This document shows, in pieces, positions 44,401-52,133 of a DNA stretch of 64,000 bases. This DNA comes from Kitasatospora sp. NBC_01266 (GTDB taxonomy: Bacteria; Actinomycetota; Actinomycetes; Streptomycetales; Streptomycetaceae). The position numbers and the translations under genes are program-made. Every line of letters begins with the position of its first letter. The first letter of the stretch is position 1. The notes beneath the pieces are model-generated. The model was not told where the DNA came from and searched no databases. It was given only the letters and a program-made list of their open reading frames with translations. Location of the stretch: NCBI RefSeq assembly GCF_036242395.1, contig NZ_CP108458.1, positions 4,092,001 through 4,156,000 on the forward strand. Direction: 5' to 3'.

Positions 44401-44477
44401 GGCCACGATCCTGCAGGCCCCTGCCGCATCAGGTCCAACGATGATCTGTGGACCGCGCATCAGTGATACTGATCCGC

Positions 44478-45377
44478 ATGGATCCGCATCTGCTGCGCAC
44501 CTTCGTCGCGGTCCTCGACCACCGCTCGTTCTCCGCCGCCGCCTCGGCGCTCGGCTACACGCAGTCCGCGGTCTCCCAGCACATCGCCGCCCTGGAGGCC
44601 GACCTGGGCACCCGGCTGGTCGAGCGCCGGCCCGTGGCCGCCACGCCGGCCGGAGCGCGGCTGATGGAGCACGCGCCCGCCCTGCTGCTGCGCCTGGACG
44701 CCGCCCGCGCCGACATCGCCCGCCTGCGGCACAGCCACCCCACCCGCCTGGCCCTCGCCTGCTCGCCCGCCGCGCTGGGCCCCGCCGTCGCCCGGGCGCT
44801 GGCCCAACTGCACACCACCGACCATCCGTTGGACCTCGAGGTGCGGACTCTGGGCCGGGCGGCGGTGATCGCGGACGTGCTCACCGGGCGGGCCGACCTC
44901 GGCCTCGTCGACGGCACCGCCGCCCCCAGCGACCCGCTCGCGCTGCCCGACCTCGGCCCCACCACCGTGCTCGCCGCGGCCGAGGAGCCGCTGGCCGTGC
45001 TCTTCCCGCCCGACCACCCCTTGGCGCGGCGTCGCTCGGTGCGCCTGACCGACCTGGCCCAGGCCCAGTGGATCGACGCCCCCGACACCGCCATCCCCCT
45101 GGAGCGGCTGCGCACCGTGTGCCGCACCGACGGCTTCCGCCCCCGGATCCGCCACCGCGGAACCGACCTGCACGGCCTCGCCGCGCTCGCCGCCGCCGGC
45201 CACGGCCTGGCCGCCCTTCCCCTCCCGCTGGCCGCCACGCTCGGCTGCGCGGCGGTCGCGGTGACAGCGCCGCGCCTGGTGCACCGCACCGAACTCCTCC
45301 ACCTGGCCAACCCCGCCGCACCGGCCCGCCGGCTGGCCGACCTGCTGACCCGGCGTCAGACCGCCCCGGACACCTGA
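44478..45377 (+). CDS. LysR family transcriptional regulator
   Basis: A 299-residue regulator. The N-terminal HTH reads SFSAAASALGYTQSAVSQHIAALEADLGTRLVER. The substrate domain starts near 88. ATG 44478 gives the usual MDPHLLRTF start; 44448 is in frame. It is divergent from the CTP synthase-like gene and convergent with the prs-ended operon. Confidence 0.92.
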   Translation: MDPHLLRTFVAVLDHRSFSAAASALGYTQSAVSQHIAALEADLGTRLVERRPVAATPAGARLMEHAPALLLRLDAARADIARLRHSHPTRLALACSPAALGPAVARALAQLHTTDHPLDLEVRTLGRAAVIADVLTGRADLGLVDGTAAPSDPLALPDLGPTTVLAAAEEPLAVLFPPDHPLARRRSVRLTDLAQAQWIDAPDTAIPLERLRTVCRTDGFRPRIRHRGTDLHGLAALAAAGHGLAALPLPLAATLGCAAVAVTAPRLVHRTELLHLANPAAPARRLADLLTRRQTAPDT

Positions 45378-45410
45378 ACCGGTGCCCGGGGCGGTCCGCC
45401 GCTCAGCGCC

Positions 45411-45470
45411 ACGAGGCGCTACGAGGCGCTACGAGGCGCTACGAGGCGCTACGAGGCGCTACGAGGCGCT
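45411..45470. repeat. Six perfect copies of a 10-nt tandem repeat
   Basis: The unit acgaggcgct is repeated six times without error, followed by a partial seventh copy. It fills the convergent gap between the LysR gene and prs and touches the prs stop codon at 45469-45471. No terminator hairpin is seen there. Confidence 0.95.
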
Positions 45471-46437
45471 ACGACTCGAAGAGGCTGGTCACCGAGCCGT
45501 TCTCGAAGATCTCCCGGATGGCGCGGGCGATCACCGGGGCGATGGACAGCACCTCCACCTTGTCCAGGTCGACCGCGGCGGTCGGCAGGGTGTCGGTGAA
45601 GACGAACCGGCTCACCCTGGAGTTCTTCAGGCGGTCCACGGCCGGCCCGGACAGGATGCCGTGGGTGGCCGCCACGATCACGTCGGCGGCACCGTTCTGG
45701 TAGAGCACCTCGGCCGCGGCGCAGATGGTGCCCGCCGTGTCGACCATGTCGTCCACCAGGACGCACACCCGCCCCGCCACCTCGCCGACCACTTCGTGCG
45801 CGGTGACCTGGTGCGCGACGTCCTTGTCCCGCTTCTTGTGGACGATCGCCAGCGGTGCGCCGAGCCGGTCGCACCAGCGGTCCGCGACCCGCACCCGCCC
45901 GGCGTCCGGGGAGACCACCGTCAGCCGGGCGTGGTCGGTCTGCGCGGCGATGTGGTCCGCGAGGATCGGCAGTGCGACCAGGTGGTCCACCGGCCCGTCG
46001 AAGAAGCCCACGATCTGGTCGGTGTGCAGGTCGACGGTGATGATCCGGTCCGCACCGGCGGCGGTCAGCAGGTCGGCGACCAGCCGGGCCGATATCGGCT
46101 CGCGGCCCTTGTGCTTCTTGTCCTGCCGCGAGTAGCCGTAGAACGGCGCGACCACCGTGACGCTGTTCGCGGAGGCCCGCTTCAGCGCGTCGACCATGAT
46201 CAGCTGTTCCATGATCCACGTGTTGATCGGGGCGGTGTGCGACTGGATCACGAAGCAGTCCGCGCCGCGCACCGACTGCTCGAAGCGCACGTAGATCTCG
46301 CCGTTGGCGAAGTCCCGCGCCTGCGTCGGCACCAGCCCGGTCCCCAGCTCCTTGGCGATCCGCTCGGCGAGTTCGGGGTGCGCGCGACCGGAGAACAGCA
46401 GCAGGTCGCGCTCGCTCCCCCGGATGACCTCTCTCAC
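45469..46437 (-). CDS. prs: Ribose-phosphate pyrophosphokinase (PRPP synthetase), cluster copy
   Basis: A 322-residue class I PRPP synthetase making PRPP from ribose 5-phosphate and ATP. FANGEIYVRFEQSVRG and QSHTAPINTWIMEQL are the N-domain blocks, YGYSRQDKKHKGREPIS is the flexible loop, and VCVLVDDMVDTAGTI is the PRPP loop. The GTG at 46437 overlaps the upstream stop (GTGA). A housekeeping prs normally lies elsewhere, so this is probably a dedicated supply for the operon it ends. The stop abuts a 10-nt tandem repeat. Confidence 0.95.
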   Translation of the reverse strand: MREVIRGSERDLLLFSGRAHPELAERIAKELGTGLVPTQARDFANGEIYVRFEQSVRGADCFVIQSHTAPINTWIMEQLIMVDALKRASANSVTVVAPFYGYSRQDKKHKGREPISARLVADLLTAAGADRIITVDLHTDQIVGFFDGPVDHLVALPILADHIAAQTDHARLTVVSPDAGRVRVADRWCDRLGAPLAIVHKKRDKDVAHQVTAHEVVGEVAGRVCVLVDDMVDTAGTICAAAEVLYQNGAADVIVAATHGILSGPAVDRLKNSRVSRFVFTDTLPTAAVDLDKVEVLSIAPVIARAIREIFENGSVTSLFES

Positions 46438-47504
46438 CGCTCGAGGGTGGGGTAGTCGGTGTACCCGTGCTGGTCGCCGCCGTAGAAGGTCGAGTCGTCG
46501 ACGGCGTTGTACGGGCCGCCGGCCTCGATCCGGGCGGGCAGGTCCGGGTTGGCCAGGAACAGGGCGCCCAGCGACACGGCGTCGGCCAGGCCCTCGTCCA
46601 GCACCGCCTGCGCGGTCTTCGCGGTCGCCGGGAAGGAGTCGCCGGTGGCGTGCGGGTTGAGGATCAGAGCGCCCTGCCACAGGCCGCGGATCGCCTCGGT
46701 GGCCGGGCGGTTGACGATCTCGCAGACCTCCAGGAAGGCCAGCTCCGGCAGGGCCGGGATCAGCTCGGCGTACAGCGCCTCGCTGTCGCTCTCCACGATG
46801 TCGTTGTAGGGGTTGGCCGGCGAGACCCGGACACTGGCGCGCTCGTTGCCGACGGCGGCGACGATGGCCTCGATGACCTCGATGGTGAAGCGGATCCGGT
46901 TGGCGATCGAGCCGCCGTAGCCGTCGGTGCGCAGGTTGGTGTTGGTGGCGAGGAACTGGTGCGGCAGGAAGCCGTTGCCCGCGTGCAGCTGCACCCCGTC
47001 GAATCCGGCGTCGATGGCGTTGCGGGCGGAGGTCGCGAAGTCCTCGACAGTGGCGTCGATCTCGTTCAGGCTCAGCTCGCGCGGCACCGGGTAGTCCTGC
47101 ATGCCGTCCGGGGTGAAGCCCTGACCGCCGGCCGCGACCGGGGACGGGGCGACGGACTGGTGCGCGCTCTCGTACAGCGAGGGGTGGCCGATCCGGCCGG
47201 AGTGCATCAGCTGGGCCACGATCCTGCCGCCCTTGGCGTGCACCGCGTCGGTGACGACCCGCCAGCTGGCCACCTGCTCGGGCTCGTGCAGGCCGGGCGA
47301 GTTGATGTAGCCCTGGCCGATCTGGGAGGGCTGGATGCCCTCGGTGATGATCAGGCCGGCGGCGGCGCGCTGGCTGTAGTACTCGGCCATCAGCTCGGTG
47401 GCCAGGCCGCGCGAGGTGGCCCGGTTGCGCGACATCGGCGCCATGACGAGCCGGTTCTTCAGCGTGATCTTGCCGAAGGTGACGGAATCAAAGAGCGAAG
47501 TCAT
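46434..47504 (-). CDS. Old Yellow Enzyme-type alkene reductase
   Basis: A 356-residue FMN enzyme. The start is SLFDSVTFGKITLKNRLVMA. VQLHAGNGFLPHQFLA supplies the H-x-x-N pair that orients carbonyl substrates, and RTDGYGGSI is the phosphate-binding signature. It reduces activated C=C bonds with NAD(P)H. ATG 47504 has GAGGTAA upstream. It sits between psuG (25-bp gap) and prs (GTGA overlap), which suggests that it acts on a nucleoside-type intermediate; this is inference. Confidence 0.93.
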   Translation of the reverse strand: MTSLFDSVTFGKITLKNRLVMAPMSRNRATSRGLATELMAEYYSQRAAAGLIITEGIQPSQIGQGYINSPGLHEPEQVASWRVVTDAVHAKGGRIVAQLMHSGRIGHPSLYESAHQSVAPSPVAAGGQGFTPDGMQDYPVPRELSLNEIDATVEDFATSARNAIDAGFDGVQLHAGNGFLPHQFLATNTNLRTDGYGGSIANRIRFTIEVIEAIVAAVGNERASVRVSPANPYNDIVESDSEALYAELIPALPELAFLEVCEIVNRPATEAIRGLWQGALILNPHATGDSFPATAKTAQAVLDEGLADAVSLGALFLANPDLPARIEAGGPYNAVDDSTFYGGDQHGYTDYPTLER

Positions 47505-47529
47505 ATGAGTTACCTCTTCGAACGGTGGG

Positions 47530-48462
47530 TCAGGAGTGGTCGGACAGGTAGCGGGCGTAGGCGGCGGCCATCCGGCCGCCGACCTCGGCGGTGGAGATGA
47601 GGACCGCCATGTTGGCCTGCGCGGTGCGGCCACCGGTGGCCCGGTCGACCGCGTGCATCAGGTACTTCGTCAGGCCCTGACCGGTGACGCCCTCCCGATC
47701 GGCCTGGGCGAGCGCGTCGTTGATGGCCGCCTCGGCCACCGCCGCGTCGACCGCGTCCTCGTCGCGGGGCGGGGCGGTGATCACCACCGAGCCCGGGTGC
47801 CCGGCGGCCCAGTGGGTGCCGACCACCTTGGCGATCAGGTCCTCGTCATCGATCCGGTACGGCGAACGGATGCCGCTGGACGCGCAGTAGAAGGCCGGGA
47901 AGTCGTCCGAACCGTAGGAGATCACCGGCACGCACTGGGTCTCCAGGTACTCCATCGTCAGCTTCAGATCGAGGATCATCTTCGCGCCGGCGCAGACCAC
48001 CGCGACCTTCGAACGGGTGAGCTGGATCAGGTCCGAGGAGATGTCCATGGTGGTCTCCGCGCCCCGGTGCACCCCGCCGAGCCCGGCGGAGGAGAAGAAC
48101 GGGATGCCGGCCAGTTCGGCGGCGACCAGCGAGGAGGCCACGGTGGTCGCGCCGCGCCCGCCCCGGGCGAGCACCACGGGCAGGTCGCGGCTGGAGACCT
48201 TGGGGATCCCGCCCTCGGAGGCGAACCGCTCGATGTCCGGCCCGGTCATCCCGACCCGGATCGCGCCGTCCTCGATGCAGATCGTCGCCGGCACGGAGCC
48301 GCCCTTCCGGACGGCGGCCTCCACCTGGTGCGCCGTCTCGGCGTTGTGCGGGTACTTGAGGCCGTGCGTGATGACGTTGGACTCCAACGCGACCACCGGG
48401 CGGCGCTCGTGCAGGGCCTCGCGGACCTCTTCGCTGTAGACGATCGGAATGGCGGCGCTCAT
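47530..48462 (-). CDS. psuG: Pseudouridine-5'-phosphate glycosidase family enzyme
   Basis: A 310-residue PsuG-family protein. Known members reversibly join uracil to ribose 5-phosphate through a C-C bond. The catalytic set is present: Glu27 (ALES), Lys88 (KVS-RDLP), His132 (GGVHRGAE), Asp140 (DIS-DL), Lys161 (CAGAK) and the base-site Asn284. Unusual residues are Asn29 in place of the common Thr after Glu-Ser, CASS in the FPAFY segment, TKYLM for TPFLL, and LISTA for the usual NNA. The ATG overlaps the tautomerase stop (ATGA). Relatives make C-glycosidic bonds in showdomycin- and minimycin-type pathways. Confidence 0.92.
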   Translation of the reverse strand: MSAAIPIVYSEEVREALHERRPVVALESNVITHGLKYPHNAETAHQVEAAVRKGGSVPATICIEDGAIRVGMTGPDIERFASEGGIPKVSSRDLPVVLARGGRGATTVASSLVAAELAGIPFFSSAGLGGVHRGAETTMDISSDLIQLTRSKVAVVCAGAKMILDLKLTMEYLETQCVPVISYGSDDFPAFYCASSGIRSPYRIDDEDLIAKVVGTHWAAGHPGSVVITAPPRDEDAVDAAVAEAAINDALAQADREGVTGQGLTKYLMHAVDRATGGRTAQANMAVLISTAEVGGRMAAAYARYLSDHS

Positions 48463-48788
48463 CGGATTCCCTCGGTCTGGGCGGCTGGGACGGGAACGGG
48501 CTGGGCGGTGGGCACAGGCACGGGCTGGACGGTGGGAGCGGGCTGGGCGGTGGGAACGGGCTGGGAGTAGTTCGGCTGCTTCCACAGCAGTTCGGCCCGC
48601 TGTTCGATCTCGGGGATGTGCACCCGCTCCATCCACTGCGCCGGCTCGATGGACTCGACGGCGATCGACACCGACCCCGGCTCGCAGCAGAACACCCGGG
48701 TGACCGCCTGGCTCAGCGAGCTGACCAGGTCGGCCTTCTCCTCGTCGGTGAACGTGCGCGGCCAGTGCCTGATGATCATGTGAGGCAC
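48459..48788 (-). CDS. Tautomerase-family protein with Pro-1 and a Pro-rich repeat tail
   Basis: GTG 48788, with GAGAGGAA upstream, gives [18 protein letters not shown], which leaves Pro as the N-terminal catalytic base after Met removal, as in 4-oxalocrotonate tautomerase and PptA. The tautomerase core is about 75 residues. A tail of about 30 residues repeats VPTAQPVP-like units. An ATG at 48779 would remove Pro-1 and is rejected. The stop overlaps the psuG start (ATGA). It may tautomerise an enol/keto intermediate of the operon's pathway. Confidence 0.85.
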   Translation of the reverse strand: MPHMIIRHWPRTFTDEEKADLVSSLSQAVTRVFCCEPGSVSIAVESIEPAQWMERVHIPEIEQRAELLWKQPNYSQPVPTAQPAPTVQPVPVPTAQPVPVPAAQTEGIR

Positions 48789-48849
48789 GGCTCGGTTCCT
48801 CTCTGCTGACGGCTCGACGCCGCCCTGGTCGAACACTTCTGACGGTGCG

Positions 48850-49803
48850 TCAGCGCGCTGTGCCGGCGGTCGTTCCGTCGGCCGGACTCTCCTGGAGCGC
48901 GGCGGGCTCGGCCACGGCCGGCGGCGCGGCGGTCGGCGCGGCCCGGCCCCGGCGCGGCTGGGCGATGACCACCGATCCGATGACGGCGACCCCGCCGAGC
49001 AACTGCAGCGGGCCGAGGGACTGGTGCAGGAACAGGTAGCCCAGGACGGTCGCGCACAGCGGTGAGGCGAAGGAGAGGAACGAGGCCGCCAGCGCGGGCA
49101 GCCGCGCCAGGCCGCGGAACCACAGGACGTAGGCGATCAGCGCCCCGATGATGCCCAGGTAGGCGAAGCCGCCGATGTTCTTCCAGCTCAGGTGGTCCGG
49201 GAAGGGCTCGCTGATCAGGGTGATCGGCAGCAGCAGCAGGCCGCCGACGGTCAGCTGCCAGCCGGTGAAGGCCAGCAGCGAGACACCCTCGGGGCGCCCC
49301 CAGCGCTTGACCAGCACGATGCCGGAGGCCATGCAGAGGGCGCCGAGCAGGCCCGCCACGATCCCGATGCCGTCCAGGCTGGCCTTCGGCTCGAGCACCA
49401 GCAGCGCGACCCCGGCGGCACCCAGCACGCAGGAGGCGATGTGCTGGCGCATGATCCGCTCGCGCAGCAGCAGCGCACCGAGCAGCAGCACGATCATCGG
49501 CTGGATGCTCATGACCAGCGCCGCCACCCCACCGGGCAGGTGGTACGCGGCCAGGAACAGGAAGTAGAAGAACGCGCCGATGTTCAGCACGCCGAGCGCG
49601 ATCGCGCGCCACCACCAGATGCCCTTCGGCAGCACCCGGGTGATCAGCAGCAGGATCAGCCCGGCCGGCAGCGCCCGCAGCGTGGCGGCCAGCAGCGGCC
49701 GGTCGGGCGGCAGGAACTCGGTGGTGATCAGGTAGGTCGACCCCCACACCAGGGGGGCTAGCGCCGTGACGACCGAGGTGGTCGCGAGTCGCTGGTTGCT
49801 CAT
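48850..49803 (-). CDS. EamA/DMT family transporter
   Basis: A 317-residue protein with ten membrane helices in two EamA repeats (the first from about 10 with PLVWGSTYLITTEFLP, the second from about 150), and a Pro/Ala-rich tail. It probably exports a metabolite, serving as product efflux or self-resistance. The ATG at 49803 overlaps the upp stop by 4 nt (ATGA). The tautomerase gene follows after 61 bp. Confidence 0.92.
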   Translation of the reverse strand: MSNQRLATTSVVTALAPLVWGSTYLITTEFLPPDRPLLAATLRALPAGLILLLITRVLPKGIWWWRAIALGVLNIGAFFYFLFLAAYHLPGGVAALVMSIQPMIVLLLGALLLRERIMRQHIASCVLGAAGVALLVLEPKASLDGIGIVAGLLGALCMASGIVLVKRWGRPEGVSLLAFTGWQLTVGGLLLLPITLISEPFPDHLSWKNIGGFAYLGIIGALIAYVLWFRGLARLPALAASFLSFASPLCATVLGYLFLHQSLGPLQLLGGVAVIGSVVIAQPRRGRAAPTAAPPAVAEPAALQESPADGTTAGTAR

Positions 49804-50465
49804 TTCACGGCTCCGGAGTCGGTGGTGCCGAAGAACCGGTCACCGAAGTCACCGATCCCGGGGATCATGAACGCGTGCTCGTTGAGCCGGTCCTCGATGG
49901 CGCTGGTGACAACTCGCAGCCGCGGTCGCCGGTCCAGGACGCGGCTCAGGCCCTCGGGCGACGAGAGGAAGTTGACCATGACGATGTTCTCCTCGCGCAC
50001 GCCCGCCCGCAGCAGCACCTCGACGGCCGCGAGCGCCGACTCACCGGTGGCCAGCATCGGCTCCAGCAGCAGCACCTGGCCCTCGGCGATGTCGTCGGGC
50101 AGCAGCTGGTAGTACAGCCGCGGCAGCTTGGTCTGCTTGTCGCGCTGGATGAGGATCTTGCCGATCCGGATACCGGGGTGGATCGCCAGCAGCTCGCCCT
50201 CCATCGCCTCGCCGGCCCGGATGACCGGCACCGCGAACACCTTGGTGGCGAACTCCAGCCCGGCATAGGTCGCGCCCACCGGAGTGGTGACCTCGCGCTT
50301 GGCGAACGGCAGCAGGTCCAGGGCGGCGTCGAGCAACTGGCGGATGACGCGCCGCGAGTAGAACCGGAAGTCCTCCTGCGTGCACTCCTTGTTCCGGATG
50401 ATCGTATGCATGACGCGAAGCAGGTCCGTCTGGGGCAGCAGATGGACGTTCTGTTCGGTGCTCAC
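49800..50465 (-). CDS. upp: Uracil phosphoribosyltransferase family protein, divergent
   Basis: A 221-residue phosphoribosyltransferase. The PRPP loop reads LLLEPMLATGESA (132-144), where common UPRTs have D-P-M-L-A-T-G-G-S, so Glu135 and Glu142 are changes. The uracil loop IPGIGDFGDRFFGT (201-214) has Phe207 where Ala is usual. It should form a ribosyl 5'-phosphate of uracil or a related base from PRPP. GTG 50465 has GAGGAGG upstream. The stop overlaps the EamA start. Confidence 0.88.
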   Translation of the reverse strand: MSTEQNVHLLPQTDLLRVMHTIIRNKECTQEDFRFYSRRVIRQLLDAALDLLPFAKREVTTPVGATYAGLEFATKVFAVPVIRAGEAMEGELLAIHPGIRIGKILIQRDKQTKLPRLYYQLLPDDIAEGQVLLLEPMLATGESALAAVEVLLRAGVREENIVMVNFLSSPEGLSRVLDRRPRLRVVTSAIEDRLNEHAFMIPGIGDFGDRFFGTTDSGAVK

Positions 50466-50520
50466 GGCTGAGCCTCCTCGGTGCGGGTCGAGAACGCGCA
50501 TTGGGGGAAGGTCGATCGGA

Positions 50521-51204
50521 TCAGCCGATCTCGTCGAAGGCGCGACGCGCCTCGGCGATGAACTTGGCGACCTTGGCGCGGTCCTTGCGACCGTCCGGGC
50601 CTTCGAGGCCGGTGTGGGAGTCGATGGCGGCGGGCCGCACGGCGCGGATCGCGTCGGCGACGTTCTCCGGGTTCAGGCCGCCCGCCATCATCAGCGGCTT
50701 CGGGGAACGGCGCACCAGTTCGGCGGAGACGTTCCAGTCGTGGGTCAGGCCGGTGGCGCCCTTGGCGCCGGTCTTCGGGTCGAAGGTGTCCGTGATGTAC
50801 ATGTCGACGAACGGGTGGGTGTCGTCCACGAGTTGCAGCAGCTCGTCGGCGTTGTCCGCCTTGACCACCAGCGACTTCAGCACGAAGAGCTCGGGACGCA
50901 GCTCCTTGAGCCGGCGCAGCTCCCCGGTCGCCACGTCGCCGTGCAACTGAACCGCGACGACGCCGAGTTCGGTGCAGAAGTCGCTGACCTCCTGAGCGTC
51001 GGTCAGGTAGCTGATCAGCACACCGGCGTGCGGGGCCTCGAGACCCTTGATGATCGAGGCCGCGTCCTGCTCCGAGATGTCGTCCTTGCCGGACGGCAGG
51101 CGCAGCGCGAACCCGATCCAGTCCGCCCCCTCGCCGATGATCATGTCGGCTTCGGCGGCATCGATGATGCCGGCGACCTGAACGAGCTTGTTCACGGTGG
51201 TCAT
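50521..51204 (-). CDS. Phosphoribosylanthranilate isomerase-like TIM-barrel protein lacking the catalytic Cys
   Basis: A 227-residue TrpF-fold protein. The phosphate-binding features AGGLNPENV (174-182) and DSHTGLEGPDGRKD (195-208) are kept. Asp139 in YITDT matches the general acid. The catalytic Cys of TrpF (K-I-C-G) is replaced: the strand reads LVQVAGI, with Ala11 at that place. It may therefore do another Amadori-type or aldose-ketose reaction, or bind a ribosyl phosphate. ATG 51204 has GGGGAA upstream. It is the first gene of the seven-gene operon ending at prs. Confidence 0.85.
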   Translation of the reverse strand: MTTVNKLVQVAGIIDAAEADMIIGEGADWIGFALRLPSGKDDISEQDAASIIKGLEAPHAGVLISYLTDAQEVSDFCTELGVVAVQLHGDVATGELRRLKELRPELFVLKSLVVKADNADELLQLVDDTHPFVDMYITDTFDPKTGAKGATGLTHDWNVSAELVRRSPKPLMMAGGLNPENVADAIRAVRPAAIDSHTGLEGPDGRKDRAKVAKFIAEARRAFDEIG

Positions 51205-51553
51205 GACGATTCCCCAGTCGGTGGACGAAAGACGGCGACTACGGGCAGGCCGAAGCGCACGGTCCCAACGCCCCGAGGTGTCCGATATCGAGAGACTACG
51301 GAGGGAAAGCGGCGTTCTCGGCGTCCCGGGCCAACCCCACTCGGACTACGCCACGTTGGCACACGGTGTATCGGTCGGGATGTCCGGACCAGCAGGCCTT
51401 TCCGCCGCTCCCCGTCACTGACGGCCCGTCAACCCAGGCTGACGGCAATGCCCCAGGAGCCCCACCACCCCCGAACGGCGGCAGCCGCCCTCGGCGCGCT
51501 CGTCCACCGGCGGCGCGCGGCGGAGCCCGGGCTCGGGCTCGGGCTCGGTTCAG
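51205..51553. other. Promoter region of the psuG-prs operon
   Basis: About 350 bp with no gene. It should hold the operon promoter on the minus strand. A ttgacg hexamer occurs on the minus strand near 51430, and inverted tgacgg/ccgtca motifs lie at 51418-51450. No firm -10 box was identified. Confidence 0.4.
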
Positions 51554-51898
51554 TCAGTGACGCTGGTAGTAGTCCTGGACCTGGTCGTGGAAGGCGATGT
51601 CACCGGGCGTCCTGCGCGGGTCGTACTGCGGTGACAGCCTGATCTCGTCCTTGGTGCGGTCGACGTACACGATCCGCTCGGCGCGGTCGATGCCGGTGAC
51701 GGCGTCGGCGGGCACCAGCACGTGGGTACCGAAGGTCCACGGTCCCGTGTTGACCACGAGGTAGCCGGGGCCCACCTCGTCACTCTCCTCGTCGACCTTG
51801 CCGAGGTGGCCGTCGGTGGCTTCCACCCGGTAGCCGGTCAGGCGCGGACCGGGTTCGTCGTTCGAAACGAGGCGCTGACGCCGGATGTCCTGGCTCAC
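51554..51898 (-). CDS. PRC-barrel domain protein
   Basis: A 114-residue protein. LTGYRVEATDGHLGKVDEE and YLVVNTGPWTFGTHVLVPADAV form the PRC beta-barrel, followed by an RAERIVYVDRTKDEI strand. PRC-barrel proteins bind RNA or photosynthetic/redox partners, and in Streptomyces many are stress proteins. GTG 51898 has GGAAGGA upstream. No operon partner is clear. Confidence 0.85.
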   Translation of the reverse strand: MSQDIRRQRLVSNDEPGPRLTGYRVEATDGHLGKVDEESDEVGPGYLVVNTGPWTFGTHVLVPADAVTGIDRAERIVYVDRTKDEIRLSPQYDPRRTPGDIAFHDQVQDYYQRH

Positions 51899-52133
51899 GG
51901 CTGCGGTCCTTCCGATCGTGCTCGCCGACGGTGCGGGCGTCGGCGGGATCGGCGGCGGTGGTGGACGGCCGCGCTGGGCAGCGGCGGAGTCTGGCGGCGC
52001 ACCATGATCAGGGACCAGCGGGTGGGTTGGCGCGACGCGGTCGGCCACCATCGGGGCCGGGTCGAACCCGACGCCTTCGGCGGATCCAGTTTACTGCGAC
52101 CGCGCCGGGCCCACCGGAGCTCCGGAAGGCAGC

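Noticed and set aside
48777-48779. ATG 48779 as the start of the tautomerase gene
   Set aside because: It would remove the catalytic Pro-1; GTG 48788 has a good ribosome site and restores the family start.
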